DNA from: Liolophura sinensis
Taxonomy: Eukaryota > Mollusca > Polyplacophora > Chitonida > Chitonidae
Length of the DNA: 64,000 bases
Assembly: GCF_032854445.1 (NCBI RefSeq)
Contig: NC_088303.1
Span: forward strand, 28,093,501 to 28,157,500
Direction of reading: 5' to 3'
Position 1 is the first letter of the stretch, and each line of letters starts with the position of its first letter. Under the pieces are notes generated by a model. The model did no database searches. It saw only the letters and a list, made by a program, of their open reading frames with translations, and was not told the DNA's origin. The position numbers and the translations under genes are program-made. Shown here in pieces: positions 10,321 to 25,000 of the stretch.

Positions 10321-13300
10321 TCACTGCTTGAGGAGGGACTGAGAGGCCATCAGTAACATGCGCAAACTTTTGGCCGACTTCTCCGTGGGATTGGCCTGTA
10401 TGAATTGTTTGAGTTTTTGGCAAAGTCCATAGAGCACTCCCTGCATGTGTTCCTGAGTGACAGGGTGACTGGTGTCCAGGTTCATCACAGCTTCCTCCAG
10501 GTATCTGAAACAATACAAAACCATGCAGGATTTGATTTATTTATTTATTTTAATTGATAAATTTGGGAAACCCATGACCGTCCACAGGTTGACGTCAGAC
10601 CTTTCCACATATGACCAGAGGGGAAGCCAGCATGAGATGATCTCTCAGCAATCGCATTGGGGCTTTTTGACTTGGCAGTGGAATTTGTAGTTAGTTGTAT
10701 GTTATCATGGGAAGAACTTGACAGCAAAAGTTGTACTTTGTTGTGTTATAGTGGGAATAACTTGACGGCAGAAGTTGTACATCGTTTAGTGCTATCATGG
10801 GAGTAACTTGACAGCTGAAGTTGTACATCGTTGTGAGCTATCATGGAAATAACTTGGCAGCAGAAGTTGTACATCGTTGTGTGCTGTCATGGGAATAACT
10901 TGGCAGCAGAAGTTGTACATCGTTGTGTGCTATCGTGGAACTAACTTGACAGCAGAAGTTGTACATCGTTGTGTTATCGTGGAAATAACTCTGACGGCAG
11001 AAAATGTACTTAGTTGTGTGTAATAGTGGGAATAACTTGGAAGCAGAAGTTGTACATCGTTGTGTGTTATCGTGGAAATAACTTGACAGCAGAAGTTGTA
11101 CATCGTGTGCTATCGTGGGAACTAACTTGACAGCAGAAGTTGTACTTAGTTGTGTGTTATCGGGGGAATAACTTGACAGTAGCAATGAAACTTACTTGTG
11201 TTTGAGCTCTGTGTTCTGACCAAGTTCTGCCGAGAGTTGTTGTATTAGGGAGAGTAGCACCGGCTGCTGGAGGGGGCAGGGGCTCTGGTTGAACACCTGA
11301 GAGGGGATAACTGTGTCACAGACAAACATCACTAGATCCAGGTTAGATGCCGATAGGGCCTGCAATAGACATATGTACTTGATTAGTGCTTAATGCCATA
11401 CTTCAAAACTGAAATGAGACTAACAGCATTTATTACTTGATTGATGTTCAGCACCATACTCAAGATTTTTCTGCTTACTTATACCATAATGGCCAGTCTT
11501 ACGGATGGAGAAAATCCTGGAGCAAACCTATGACCTTTGACAAGTTATTGATAAATTTGCACATCATACTGGTTGAAGACATGTCTTCAATAAACATTTT
11601 ACAGTGTCACCACTGTTTATTGTCACCAAGGTCCCACAAGCAGTGAAAGCAGGGGAAATAGGGAGGGAGGGACTTTGTATTTAATAACCTACCTGGCAAG
11701 GGATATGTCAAGAAGACAGATTATTATTTACTTGAGTAGTGGACAATGGAATACACTCACGACTTGTATTAATGAAATACACTCAAAACTGTATTACCAC
11801 GCTTGTATTAATGGATGGAATACACTCAAAACCACTGGACCACTGGTAAAAGTGGAAAACTGCGCAAACGATCACACATCATCGACTGCTTAATGTTACC
11901 AAGACATCACAAGCAACAAGAGTGTGGGAAACAAATTCCCTGAACAAAGCCAGTTTTGAGTCTACAGCTCGTGTGTCTGATCAATTGAAAGACAAGGACC
12001 TTTAACCACTTAGCCAAGGGCTACTCCCCGTGCTCTCCATATACTATACCATACTGACCTTCTCATAGTATATGTAGCTTACCAGACTAACCTTCTGAAA
12101 TGCAGCACAGAGTGTGTGCTGAACATATAGTACAGCAGACTAACCTTCTGAAATGCAGAACAGAGTGTGTGCTGTATACGTACATGTAGCATACCAGACC
12201 AACCTTTTGAAAAGCAGCACTGAATATGTGCTGAACATGCAGCACACCAGACTAACCTTCTGAAATGCTGCATTGAGCTGACCCTGTTGGAGAAGACTCA
12301 AAATGACTTCCTGTTGTTGTTGTGGGTCTGTAGGCATAGGGACTGGCGTGGCGGCACTGGAGCGTACAGCGTTGACAACTGTGTCGCTCAGTGAAACACT
12401 CTGCTCCTTCATGATCGCGTTCACCTCCTCTTTCACTACGTCCCGCACATGGGACAAGAGCTTTTCTTTAAAACTGAAATGAGACGATCAAAGTCAGACT
12501 ACTGCATCTGTTACTGTTGTTCAACACCATATGCAAGGTTTTTTGGCTTATACAATTATTTACACAAGAATGGCCAGTTTTACGGATGGAGAAAATCAGA
12601 GTTCCCACTGATCTTTGGCAAGTTACTGATAAATATGCACACCAAACTGGTTGAAGACAAGTGGTTTTCAATGAACATTACATTGTCACCACTGTTTACT
12701 GTCACCAAGGCCCCATAAGCAGTGAGAGCGGGGGAAATGGGCAGGGTATAACAAACCTACCTGGTAAGGGACGTGTCAAGTTGACTTTGTACTTCTGTCT
12801 GTACAGTATGCACCACCTGGGACTCAATCTTGTTGGCTGTCGTCTGGAAAGTCTCCACTAAAGCATTTAGCTGATGAATAATGGGGTCTCTTGATTCTAG
12901 ATGTTTCTTCCGTAACTTCTCTAGGTGACTTTCCAGTTGTACTGAATCTGTTTACAAAAAATTGAAAACAAAAATTATGCTCTTCCAAATAGGAAATTCA
13001 TACTCATACAGCCCTTCAATCATACATTCACCTGCATATACATGTAGCACTGTTCATATTGTAAGATCTGAAAGTAACTGTGATTAGGAAGATATTTCAA
13101 ACAGAAAGATCAAAGCAAAATATTTATTCCTTGCGGTGTATTGAAGGATTCAGGGAATACAAATGTTAAACAGTGATCTTAAATGTTCAGTGTTAGAGCT
13201 AATATTACAAAAAAAACCCAAAAATAAATAAATAAATTAAAAAAAAAATAAAAAGTCAAAAACAGTTAATTTTCATTTTGGGACATATTTGTTATCTTGT

Positions 13301-16300
13301 AATTACAATGTGTACTTTCCCTCATCATTCGAAATTTTTCTAAAGTGACATGGTCACTTCAGCACATCAGGTTTACCCTAGCAACAAGCCAGATGTAGAG
13401 CTCATATACAGTACAGCTCAGGCTAAAAGTCAATACCAGGCAGGAGATTAGCGCGATCCTAGAGGTCTTATAGAGAGTTTGTAGAGGACTTGTAGACAGA
13501 CAGTCACCTGAAGAGTCAGTGATCCGTCCACTGTGACTGATCACACACGTAGCTGAGCATTGGTAGGCCTACGCGCTGGCTGTGGGATGTTGACGACAGA
13601 AAATATAGTTCTTTGTTAGAATGATTTAAAAGACTTTTGAAAGACCAACACAACACATGAAACTGATTTACCAGTGAGTCCAAGCAAGATTGGTAATGGA
13701 ACACTACGACTGCTAAAAATAGCAGATTCTTCATCTCCCATAACGAGTTAAAAGAAGGACAAATATCTTTTGGTTCTTCCATAGAAGGTTTGCCTTTTTG
13801 TGGGAGTCATTTGCCAGTGAAAAAATAATCAGCCACTCAGTGATTTAGAAAACCAAATTGACACTTTGACACTGACACGCCGTGCAACAACAAAGCGGTA
13901 TTACAATATGAATTTCATGTACAAAAGTGGTAAAAAATAAAAACAGGACAAATTAGATTTTGACTATGTGGAGACCGTGACTGTGGAGAATTTGTAGTTT
14001 ATATGAAACCATGTAGAAAAAGCACCCACATAGCAAACGCATTAAGGAAAAAAATGATCTGTTTGAAAGGTTTTTCTCACAGAAAAAATAATCCAGTAAT
14101 AATTTCCCATTTGTACCAATAAACTTTATTTCAATCTTTGGCTTACCAGACATGGTGTGCCTTTTCTTTTCTGATTCTCGGACTACAAAATGCCTTCGTG
14201 GAATTCATTCCACTAATTCATTTATGCTTAACAATGAATTCAGATAGGCCTGTCAAATTTTATTTGTAAACTTGAATAAAAGTTGAGGCAAAATGTATGT
14301 GAATAGCTTATATGTGTATCCATGAACATATGATTGCGAGTTTTTTTTTTGTTTTTTTTTTTCAGTTTGGACAATAATGTTTTGGTGTTCACTATATTTG
14401 TGTGAAAAAATATCCTGGGTGTTTAATAGGGAGCAACAACAAAGCAGATTATTTTAGGCTTAACTAAAATATTTTGAAGTGTCATGCAGAGACCTGGAAG
14501 AAGAACCCATGCAAGCTTAGTATCCAGCAGCGACACTTTGCCAAAATTGAACAACAATAGGTATGTTGTATTGGAGTAAGTAAATAATACTCACAAATGT
14601 CAAACTTTATTAAATGACATACATCGTTTGGTTTTGAAAATTGTAAACAGCAGGAATAAATTAATCCCCCAAAACTGGCTGCTGGGGCTAAATTCTCTGT
14701 TTCGGTGTAAATCACTCTTCTGTACATCTCCCTGGGTGGCAATTTAGTCAGCAACTGAGCAAGTCTGTATAGACAATCAATGATGAAGGTTAATCTTGAA
14801 AACTTCGTAAACACACCAGTCACACTAAAAAGAAATTCACCAGCCATTTAGGGTTACTTCTTGAAAACACATGTAGCTGTGCCTCAGCCTAGATCCGTCC
14901 AATAGCATACAGTGAAAGGTCTGCAGCCTGGTGATGTCCGATTCTGACATGAACGTACATGTTTTGGGTTATCCTTTTTTTTTTTAGTTCTCCTGACATG
15001 AGGTTCACACGATCCTTACAGTGATATGAATACATGATGTTATTTAGACGTTGGTTTGTGAAATTTATTCGAAGATTTATCCAATTTACTATAAAATATT
15101 TGTTGCAGGGTTCTAAATGGCATAATATAAATGTAAATCAAACCTAGAGTGCCAACCGTCAACTCCAATTGGAGACTTCGATCGCATATTAACTCCTTTA
15201 ATCAAGTTGATAAACTGATTTTGTTAGGAAGAGGTAGGTTATATATTGTCATGTGAGATAAATTTTCTGCTTTTGTCGGCTAGTATATGTTTAAATAGCT
15301 GAAACATGGGGACTGCACCTTTGCTTGTAAACTAGGATAGGCCTTTGTCTGTAGGCGGAACTATATTCACACCTTCCGGCCATAATATTGCCGGCCTCAG
15401 CACATCACTGAAACAGCCCTTTAGAGAGTTTGTCACGTGCCAGTGGAGCGTTATTCAGTATATTGTAGCGCGATACGAGCGGTAAACAATTGACTTATAA
15501 CGTGAGCTGTACTGTATGGGATTAAATCCACTGCTCTTCCTCTAGTACCTGTTTTGAGAGTGTTCCCTAGCTAGGTCTCAGGGCTAGCTCAGTAACCAGT
15601 GGACTCATTGTTGAGATCTGATGACGCCTTGATAATTGAGTCATTTTTGTTCTCCTAACATGGGGTGAGAAGCTAACTTGTTACACATCACAAACTAAAC
15701 ACAGTGTTAAAAAAAACAAGCAAACATTATAGATCATAAAAACATTTAGGTACAGTAAAATACATACATTCTTTTGATCCTCTTTGAAATGTTTCGTTTA
15801 TCTGCTGATACATCATCTGAGTTGCCCGTTCAAATGAAGGTACCACGGTGTTATGAAAGATTTCTCTGTAGGCTGCTGCTAGAGGGGCTTGTATCGCATT
15901 CCCTGCTGCAGTTCCTACGGCTTCTACAGTAGCCTGCAAGAATCAAAGTATGTTTATAATTTCTTTTAGTTTACATGTTTTGTGGGTGGAGTCAAGCAGA
16001 GATTCTGGTCTGAATCACCTACCTGTGGCAAGTTACTGACATGAGGCCTGAATGTACAAAACCCCACCTGATTCCTTATTGTCACCAACGCCCCAAAAGC
16101 AGTAAGAGCTGTGGAACTATAATTCCCTGTCCAAGACTAGTTTTGAACCCACATCTTGCAGGTCATAGTGATTGAAAGGCAAGTAGCTTTAACACCTATA
16201 CCATGGCCCACTCCATGTTTTTTGAAGTGATATAGTCGCCCAACATTTGGGTTTTTAAACAAATTCTGATTGCGACGTCTTAACAAAGTTTTACAGTTTG

Positions 16301-19095
16301 TTCATAAACTAAACAGCTCATGTTGAAATACAAAATATTCACTGAGTATGTAGCTTGTACGAACCAGGAGAAATCCGGTCAAAATTCAAATTAAACACAA
16401 AGAGGGCCGGCCATTTGCCTCATTAACATTGAACTGGAAGTGTCTGAAGCTAATGCTCAGCGTATAGAAAAATTCTGGTCATACTCAATCAATATTGCTC
16501 CAGCTGAGTATTCTATTGAAGATATACAAATGGTACCATAACTGACATGCAATAAAAAGAAAGAAGCTTGGCTAAAAATGCTACTTATAATAGAGTTTTA
16601 AGGCCGAATGCATTAGTCCATGAAGTATGCTGTAGGTAAGTGGCAAGTTCAACAAGCACTAACTAAGCGACATCTTCGTGCTTCGCGAAACCCTATCCTT
16701 TATCTTCGTGCTTCGCGAAACCCTATCCTTTATCTTCGTACTTCGCGAAACCCTATCCTTTATCTTCGTACTTCGCGAAACCCTATCCTTTCTTCAGTGT
16801 ACTCCACCGCTCCAACAGACAACCGATTACAACTCTAGAGTTGCTTGTTAACCTAACAAGCTCTTTTTCATGGCATCTTTTGGCTGAACCAGTCAGGAGC
16901 AACCTTTAAGTCCTTCTTTTATGCTCCATTTCCACTGAATTGACAGCGCCTCATTCTAAATATTCTTTTTTTTTTTTGTTATTTTTAAACACTCACTTAA
17001 CATACAATGCTGGTGGCGGGATTAACGAAAAGCTTGCAACTTTTCTTGAGAAAAATATCTGAGACTCATATCATTGTGTAACATCGCAAAAATATCTAAT
17101 ATTTGGGCGACTTTGTCTCTTTTAAGTACAAGAAATATTTGACAAAAAATTACATATTGTATACAACTGTAGATTGATCAGGCTTCCTCTGGCAAGGCAA
17201 AAAGAGCAATGAACTGTAGCAATGAACTGTAGACTTCTTGAGAAAAATATCTGAGACTCATATCATTGTGTAACATCGCAAAAATATCTAATATTTGGGC
17301 GACTGTGTCTCTTTTAAGTACAAGATATATTTGAAAAAAAATTACATATTGTATACAACTGTAGATTGATCAGGCTTCCTCTGGCAAGGCAAAAAGAGCA
17401 ATGAACTGTAGACATGTTATTTTCATGAGTAAATATTAAGTCAACTTACCCGAGAGCGGACCATCTTGCCAATACTGTCTTTTAACAAGGCATCAGTTGC
17501 TGTAAGTTTCTGAGCAACGTCCTGATGAAACTGATCCTTCATGGGTTCTAAAACTCGACTTACATCTACAACACAGAAGGGGTCAAATCAGGTGTGATTA
17601 TTTCACAGAATTGAAAGCTTGCACACATGTAGACAAATAACTGGTCTACTGGCTTACTCGATTCACTGGACTCCATAAACAATGGTGTTCAGGTTTATGG
17701 GAGCAGAAACCAGGCCTAACAGTCCAAAGTTAACACCTGATATGGCCAAATATGTGACAACCCATAAGACCTGAAAACTTTTGATTTGAACGCTCGACCA
17801 AAGACCTAAATATGATACATACACATGCAGCTAAACATACAAATAAAGCTATTACATTTGTTAATAAATATTAAAACCAAATGTCACAGTGTTGATCTTT
17901 GAGGTACATCAGCATTCTCTGACTTATCCGTTGTTTAAGCATTCTCTTTTTGTGCTCCTTGGCCTCAATTGTCTATGGATTAAGCTAGCGAGTATCAATC
18001 AGTACACACTTACGTGGAGTTATAGTGTTTTTCATCTCTTGACGTACAACCTTTTCAATCCTGCCAGGCAGGGAAACTGTGAGGGTTTGATTAACAGAGT
18101 TCATGAGCTGCTCCTGGCGCTGGTGTTCTTGCATCTGCTGAAGACGTAATACTTCCTGCAACCTCTGGTCTGGAGGTCAAAGGTTAAAGGAAATGACCCA
18201 CATGTTCAGATATATTTATTCGAATTTTTTCCTTAAAAGATGCGAGTTTTAAGGCTGGAGTGCCTGAGGTAAACCACCAACCTTTGGTAGAAGATACTAC
18301 CTACTTTTCCTATATGTGCGGTACACACATGCACACCATACTTGCTAGAAAGTGTGTTGACAGCAAATACAGCTATACTAGCCTTGTCGACCGCCTACTG
18401 TAATGAAAGCATCACTTAAGATGTTAGCCACAACATAACTGATACTTCAAGGAACCATCACAATCACATTCATTTCTTGACATAACGCCCATGACTCCAG
18501 TGTTGATGGCCAAGTCCACACTGATGTCATATTTCCCCCATATTAATGTCAAGATCACCACATAGACAGGAAATGGACACATATCCATAGCATAGGCCTG
18601 AACACTTTCAATAAGTTATGATCATCAGCATTTATCTCTGCAGACTAAGTTTCAAGATGCCAAGTGGTATATAAGTGAAAACAAAGCCAGAAGACACCGG
18701 ACCATAATATTTTAAAAATCCTGAGGGGAGTAGCCATGGCGTAAAATTCAATAGTTTTTTGTACTTTTACCAAAAATAATCCATAGAACTAGACGTTCTT
18801 TCAGGGCACAATTACAAGTGGACTTAACACTACAAAGGATACTTTCTCTTTGAGCATGATGTGTGAGAAGACGTTCAACCCGAGACCCCATTACATTTTC
18901 CAGTTTACCCAGCTGTTCGTCCATATTAGGTGCCGAGGTTGCCATGGCAACTTGTTGTAGTTGTTGCTGTTCCTGCACTTGTTTCTGGAACTGTGTTTGT
19001 TGGTCTTGTTGCTCTTGAACTGCCAGATGCAGGCTGTTCACCTCTTGTTGTTGAGCTTTCAGTAACCCTAATACTTGTGCTAAGCCTTCTTGTAG
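10321..19095 (-). CDS. EDC4: EDC4 exons 21-28: coiled coil and Ge-1 C-terminal domain
   Basis: About residues 931-1410. Exon 21 is Gln-rich and predicted coiled coil (QEQQDQQTQFQKQVQEQQQ). Later blocks match vertebrate EDC4 closely: LPGRIEKVVRQEMKNTI, PLAAAYREIFHNTVVPSFE, MYQQINETFQRGSKE, LLQQGQLNAAFQK, VCDTVIPSQVFNQSPCPLQQ and YLEEAVMNLDTSHPVT. The final exon ends SQSLLKQ-stop at 10321-10323. In the family this region oligomerises and localises the protein to P-bodies. Confidence 0.95.
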
Positions 19096-22000
19096 CTGGG
19101 AACAGTGAACAGAATACAAGTGTACTCTAGTGGCATACATTCACGGTAGATACCTCGCAAATGCTGCAAGAGGTGGATTTGAACACATGGCCTCATTGAC
19201 CACGGGTCTATTAATCGCTGCATGCCAGTACCAGATGATCACCAACTCACATGTGAAGACAACCACCATTTTAGAAGTACATTTTAAACATGTAATTACG
19301 TCTACCTTAATTTATCAATCATTTGTCTATCTTCATTGAAAAAATTACATCTGTACTTAAAATGAAATCCTCATATAAAGAAATTTAAAGCTGCTTCTGA
19401 AGCAGGCGGAATCTCAAAATGGGTTTACTGCCACAAACCTCTCTCAAAGCTTCTCTGTCAATGACTTCCTTAATAACCTGAACTTCTTCTTCTTTCCTAA
19501 AATCATAGAATATAATACATCAGGATTCATACAGTAGAAGAATTCTCCTCCAACCATCTCTGGAGCACTGACATGTTTAAAAGAATACATTCACTTATTT
19601 GACTGGTATTTATTGCTAACATTTCAAGAATTTTCTTTACCTCTATGCCAGTCAGGGGTGGGTTTCATGAAGCGTACTTAGTGTTTAGTAGTCCTCAGCC
19701 AAGTGCACTTCACATCTGTACAACATAGCCAAACACTGGGATGCGCCATGAACATGCCAACTATGTACTTCAGAGCGTAAGTCAAAACCAGCGAAAGCAG
19801 GCTGACATCCTTACTGCAGAAATGGGACAATGGCTGAGCTTAGAATAATGCCTAAGTCAAATAAGCCAATAAGAGCCCTGCTGAATCTTCAACGGATACC
19901 AGAGCACAGTTTTTTTCAGGTTGCTTTACAAATCACTTTAGTACCAGCTGGGGTGTTCACCTTGAGCCACTTGGCCTTGGTTGTCTCCCCTGTGGCAGCG
20001 ATGTGCAGATGAGAGGGCTAGCAGCACGCAGCTCACTGTCCTTGGCTTTGGTTGTGGGGGTGGGGAGATACAGGTCTCCACGCTCCTCTCCTGAGGTTTC
20101 GTGCTCCTCCACAGCCTCTTGTGGTTCATCTATCTCTAGGGCACTAAGCAAGTAAGGCAAATAGTCATTAACAACTCTCAGATATAGCTCATACCAAGAA
20201 AGAAAGACAAAGCACTGAGGAACTTTTCAGAACTCTTCAAGAAAAGGCAGGTGTAAGCTACAAAGCACTCTTCAGCTGGAAAAGGCAAAGTCTTTCCTGA
20301 AGATGTTTCAGATCTGCCTGAGCAGTGTACTGTTTTGTTCTTTTCTCCCATACCGTTTTCTGTTTTCATGTGGTTATAGGAGGTAATTAAAAAGTACTGC
20401 CGTGTAATAGCAGAGATACATTTTTGAACAGCTTAGCCCCCACTTGTGTAGGTGGAAATGTTGTGCGATCACACACATTAGGAGTTTACACAAACTAGAC
20501 AAATATGTGACAATAACTTACTTTACAGGGCCATGGTACTCATCAACAACAATTTTGCCTGCTTACTAAAACATGAGACTATTTCAGGTATACAAGCAAA
20601 ACTTAAAGGTGGAGGAAACATGATAAAGATAAGATGGCATTTTTTCTGATTTACCACTCTTTAATCATCATTGCATCACCAATACTGGATGAACATTCAT
20701 GTTAACAAAAGCCGTATTCCCAGCACACTTTGACACAAAAAACCAAATCTGAGCATAAAAAACAAAATTTAAATACATTACAAGCTGCTTCTGGTGTAAA
20801 CTATGCTCTGTGTATTCTGGGAGTGGGGGGGAGGTGTCTGTGGCCAAGGGGGTTAGAATGCCAGTGCAGAGCAATGACCCAGGAGCCTCTCACCAAAGCA
20901 GTCGTTGTGAGTTCTTCATCTCCGGCCTTACGTGGGAAGGTCTGCCAGCAACCTGCTGATGGTCGTGGGTTCCCCCAGGCTTTGTTCGCTTTCCTCCTAA
21001 CATAACACCGGCTGCTGTTGTATAAGTGAAATATTCTTGAGTATGACGTAAAACACCATTCAAATAAACAAATAAATATTCTGTAGAGTTTCACCCAATG
21101 CAGACTTTGAGCAACCTGCATAACCTTGTAGGACAAAAGACTTACCCCTGGTCAATAGCCTCAGTTGCCAGTCTCTGAGCCTCTGACCCAACAGTGGGGG
21201 GCTTGGGCCAGGGTGGACGCTCCTCAGAGCTCTCCTCTAATGACTCTGCCACGTCTTCCCCTTGACCATCCTCAGACTCTTTGGAATCTTAATACACACA
21301 GAAACAGAGAAGTGAGTAAAAAACAAAAATTCCTATCATGACACCTTTGCATGTGCAGAGCTCAGGAAATGTAACTAGCTTTTTTCAGTTGGCTGCTTTA
21401 AATATTTATTTATTTATTTTGATTGGTGTTTTACGCCGTACTCAAGAATATTTCACTTATATGACGGCAGCTATCATTATGGTGGGAGGAAACCGGGCAG
21501 AGTCCGGGAGAAACCCAGGACCATCTGCAGGTTGCTGGAGGACCTTCCCATGTTTGACTGGAGAGGAAGACAGCATGGGCTTGACTTGAAATCAAAGCAA
21601 CCACATTGGTTTGAGGCTTCTGGGTCATTAGGCTGTGCTAGCACGTTAACCAACTGAGCCACGGAGGCCCACGCTGCTTTAAATAAGATAGACTTGAAAG
21701 TCCTTTTGCCTCATATGAGCCTGTGTACAAAATGTGGAATCCCTGTTTGTAACCATACAATTTCCATTGTGTTCACGTCTTTGAATGGTCTGTTGACATA
21801 AAAAACCAGACATTTCATCTATACAGTTTGGGCTGTTTAGATTTAACCAGTTTATATAGGAGCTTAATAACCCCAAATCCTATGAGAAACAGAATGGCAA
21901 CTACTGTGTGAAACAGAATGACAAGTGCTGTGTGAAACAGAATGGCAGGTACTATGTGAAACAGATGGCAGGTACTGTGTGAAACGGAAAGACAAATCCT

Positions 22001-25000
22001 ATGAGAAACAGAATGGCAACTACTGTGTGAACAGAATGACAAGTGCTGTGTGAAACAGAATGGCAGGTACTGTGTGAAACAGATGGCAGGTATTGTGTGA
22101 AACGGAAAGACAAATCCTGTGAGAAACAGAATCGCAGGTACTGTGTGAAACAGATGACAGGTACTGTGTGAAACAGATGGCAGGTACTGTGTGAAACGGA
22201 ATGACAAATCCTGTGAAAAACAGAACGGCAACTACTGTGTGAAACAAAATGGCAACTACTTTGTTCAAATCATTCATACGAACAAACAGACATGCTGTTG
22301 ACATAATTACACCGCGCACATAAAAAGGAAAGTGACAGGTGGAATTGGAAAACCCTTAGCAGGGATTAAAAAGGATTAAGATTGAAATATCAATGCCCTG
22401 TTACCAGTCGCTCTTACCTTTGACATCAACATCCATTCCTCCTTCATCCTCCTCTGAGCTCTCATCCTCCTCTTCAATCTCTACCTCCTCCACCTCGGCC
22501 ATTACCCCAGCCACCTCCTCATCGTTTTCATCGTAAGGAGCAAGCACCTTGGGCTCCGTTGTCAACGAGGCTCCGAGGTCAACAGGGTCAACACTAGAAC
22601 TCGTTGAGGCTCCAACACTCGCGATAGTCTCACTGTGTTTGGCTGCTTCTCCCATGAACAAGTCATCCACAGTAGTTTGCTCCTGAGGCTGAGGTGCGGA
22701 TGATCGTGGGCTCATGTCAGTCCTTGAAGGTAAGGACTGCGTGGAGTGGGTGGAGCGTGAGCTCTGGGGGGTGGCCAGGTCGCGTTCTTCTGACGAGGAA
22801 ATGGGAGGGAGAGGCACTGAGGAGGGGGTGAGGTTATGACTGGTGGCAGGGGAGAACTCTTTGGTTGAGGAGGGTGTCATGGTGAGCGAGCTGTCGGGTG
22901 TCAGGATGGTCTGCTGATCCAGGAGGCTCTGTACGGAATACAAGTCCTCATTCATGCCTGTCACCTGGGTGAAGCTGCTGGAGGTAGACGTGCTCTGCTG
23001 CACACTGGACTCCCCGGCATCCCGTCTGTAAGAAAAAACATGTGTCAATCAATTGTGGAAACAATCAACCAATTTCTCACTAAAAGGTAAAACCGCTTGC
23101 AATTTATTTGTATCATGATACTCTTGCTTGGGATGTTGGCTAACAATTCCTTCATATTACACCATTCTCGGTAGGGGTTTTAACTGGTAAAATCGATTTC
23201 CCACATTTTCACCTAACTTTTAGAATCTGATGGGTGATGACACTACAAGTTTAGTCTTCCTACTGATCCACCTATTGTTTAGACATGTCTGTACAGGTCA
23301 GCATACTAAAAACAGGCTCTTGACATTTTAACGATCTGATGCTCCGCCTTCTCTTTAGAGACAAGTCTGCGATCTTGAACTCAAGGGCATTAGTTTTTCT
23401 ACGTTTTCTTAATTTTACAGGCTTTGAACTTGGTCGTTTTTCATTCAAGTAATTTGTTATCTTGAGGACGTGATTTTTCCAAAATTTTTTTACATATTTA
23501 GAACTTGGCCATTTTATGTACTTTATACCAGAAGAGGAGATCCTGGTTTTATTTCACCCAACTGGGTACAAGTTGTCATTAGCTAGACAGCTAGACCTGG
23601 AATCAAACAAATTCAAAATCTGCCAGATTAAGAAAACATAGGAAAGCCAATGTCCTTGAGTTTAAAAGTAAATATGGCCATACCTTGAGGAGAATAAGTG
23701 AACCACATTTAGAATTCCTTTAACTATAGAGATATTGTGTGCACACTTAACAAACATGGCGTTACATACAGTGAGACTGACAGGTACAAATTATGATGTT
23801 ATGTCTGATGGCTGTTTTTCAGAAAGTCACCGCTGGACCAGCTCCAGGGAATTGCGGTTACCTTAATTGTGAAGTGGTGAAAGCATCAGGTGTGAGCAAA
23901 ACAGGCTGTAACATATCTTTAGAGGCGTCACTGTCAGAGGTCATGTTGTCAAGGCTCATGTCAGACAGCAGGTCTCGTAATCCTGAAATGTACAACCAAT
24001 ACCACACCTGTGAGCTGTGGTGTGAATAATGTAACCCTAGTACATTGATTTTTAACAGTTTGCAAATGACAGGCTAAATTATATGCGCATACAAGAATAG
24101 CCAGTGACAATGAGAGCCTGAAGAATGGATATGGCTCTTTGGTGGAGGAAAAGGATAAACCGTTCCAAAAATATTGTGGCGATTACTTAAGACTGAGGGA
24201 GGGGGGACAAATCTGACCAAAAATATTTTGGTGATTACTTAAGACTGAGGGGGTCAGGTTTCACACGCCTGACGGCCCAAAAAAATTCAAGGGCTTTGAA
24301 ATACAAATTCAAGGACCTCAAATGACAGTCACAATCTCCGTTTTCGCTTACAAACTGCGACAACAGGTGCAGACTGAATAGTTTTTTAGGTCATTTCGTA
24401 AGCGTGGTACAGCCATGCCATAGCATTCGACCGGTATGCAGCCTTGTGTTGGTGCCATAACCTTCATGCAGTCGGTGCAGACATCAATGATAATCAGACA
24501 ACCTATCATTGATTCTTATAAATTTTCCACCGTCCGACAGAATAAAAAGCGCAGCTTAAAATATTTCTGCACAACGCACATGTTTGTAAACAGCGCCATT
24601 GTCAGTCACGAGTTGTCCAAAGCTTTCCCATACTGGAGACATCTATACTTCGGAGACACAATCAGCAGTATGCCCAACTGCAAATCTGACCAAAAATATT
24701 GTGACGATTACTTAAGACTGAGGGGGAGGGTGGGGTGGGGGGGATAAATAAAGAAACAGCGAGACTTGTGGTGCAGATGAGTAAAGGATATTGCAGACCT
24801 GACTTTATTTACATCACTAACCTGTCTCATCCTGGGACACTGAGCTGATGGATGGGGGAGGAGGCTGTGGGGTTGAGGAGTGAGGGATAAATCGCACCTC
24901 CAGATTCTGTAATGCCCTGAAAACAGACCAAACAAAGCAATACCTATAACAAATACATTTATTACCAAAGGTCTAGATGAGGCTAAGCACCTTGCTTATT

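Noticed and set aside
10841-11185. 114-codon minus-strand frame adjacent to EDC4 exon 27
   Set aside because: Lies entirely in the 46-bp minisatellite.
16671-16790. Short regular repeats that could be taken for a CRISPR array
   Set aside because: The units are directly adjacent, with no unique spacers, and lie in an animal gene's intron.
21815-22319. Minus-strand frames of 138 and 99 codons
   Set aside because: Products of the minisatellite in EDC4 intron 17.
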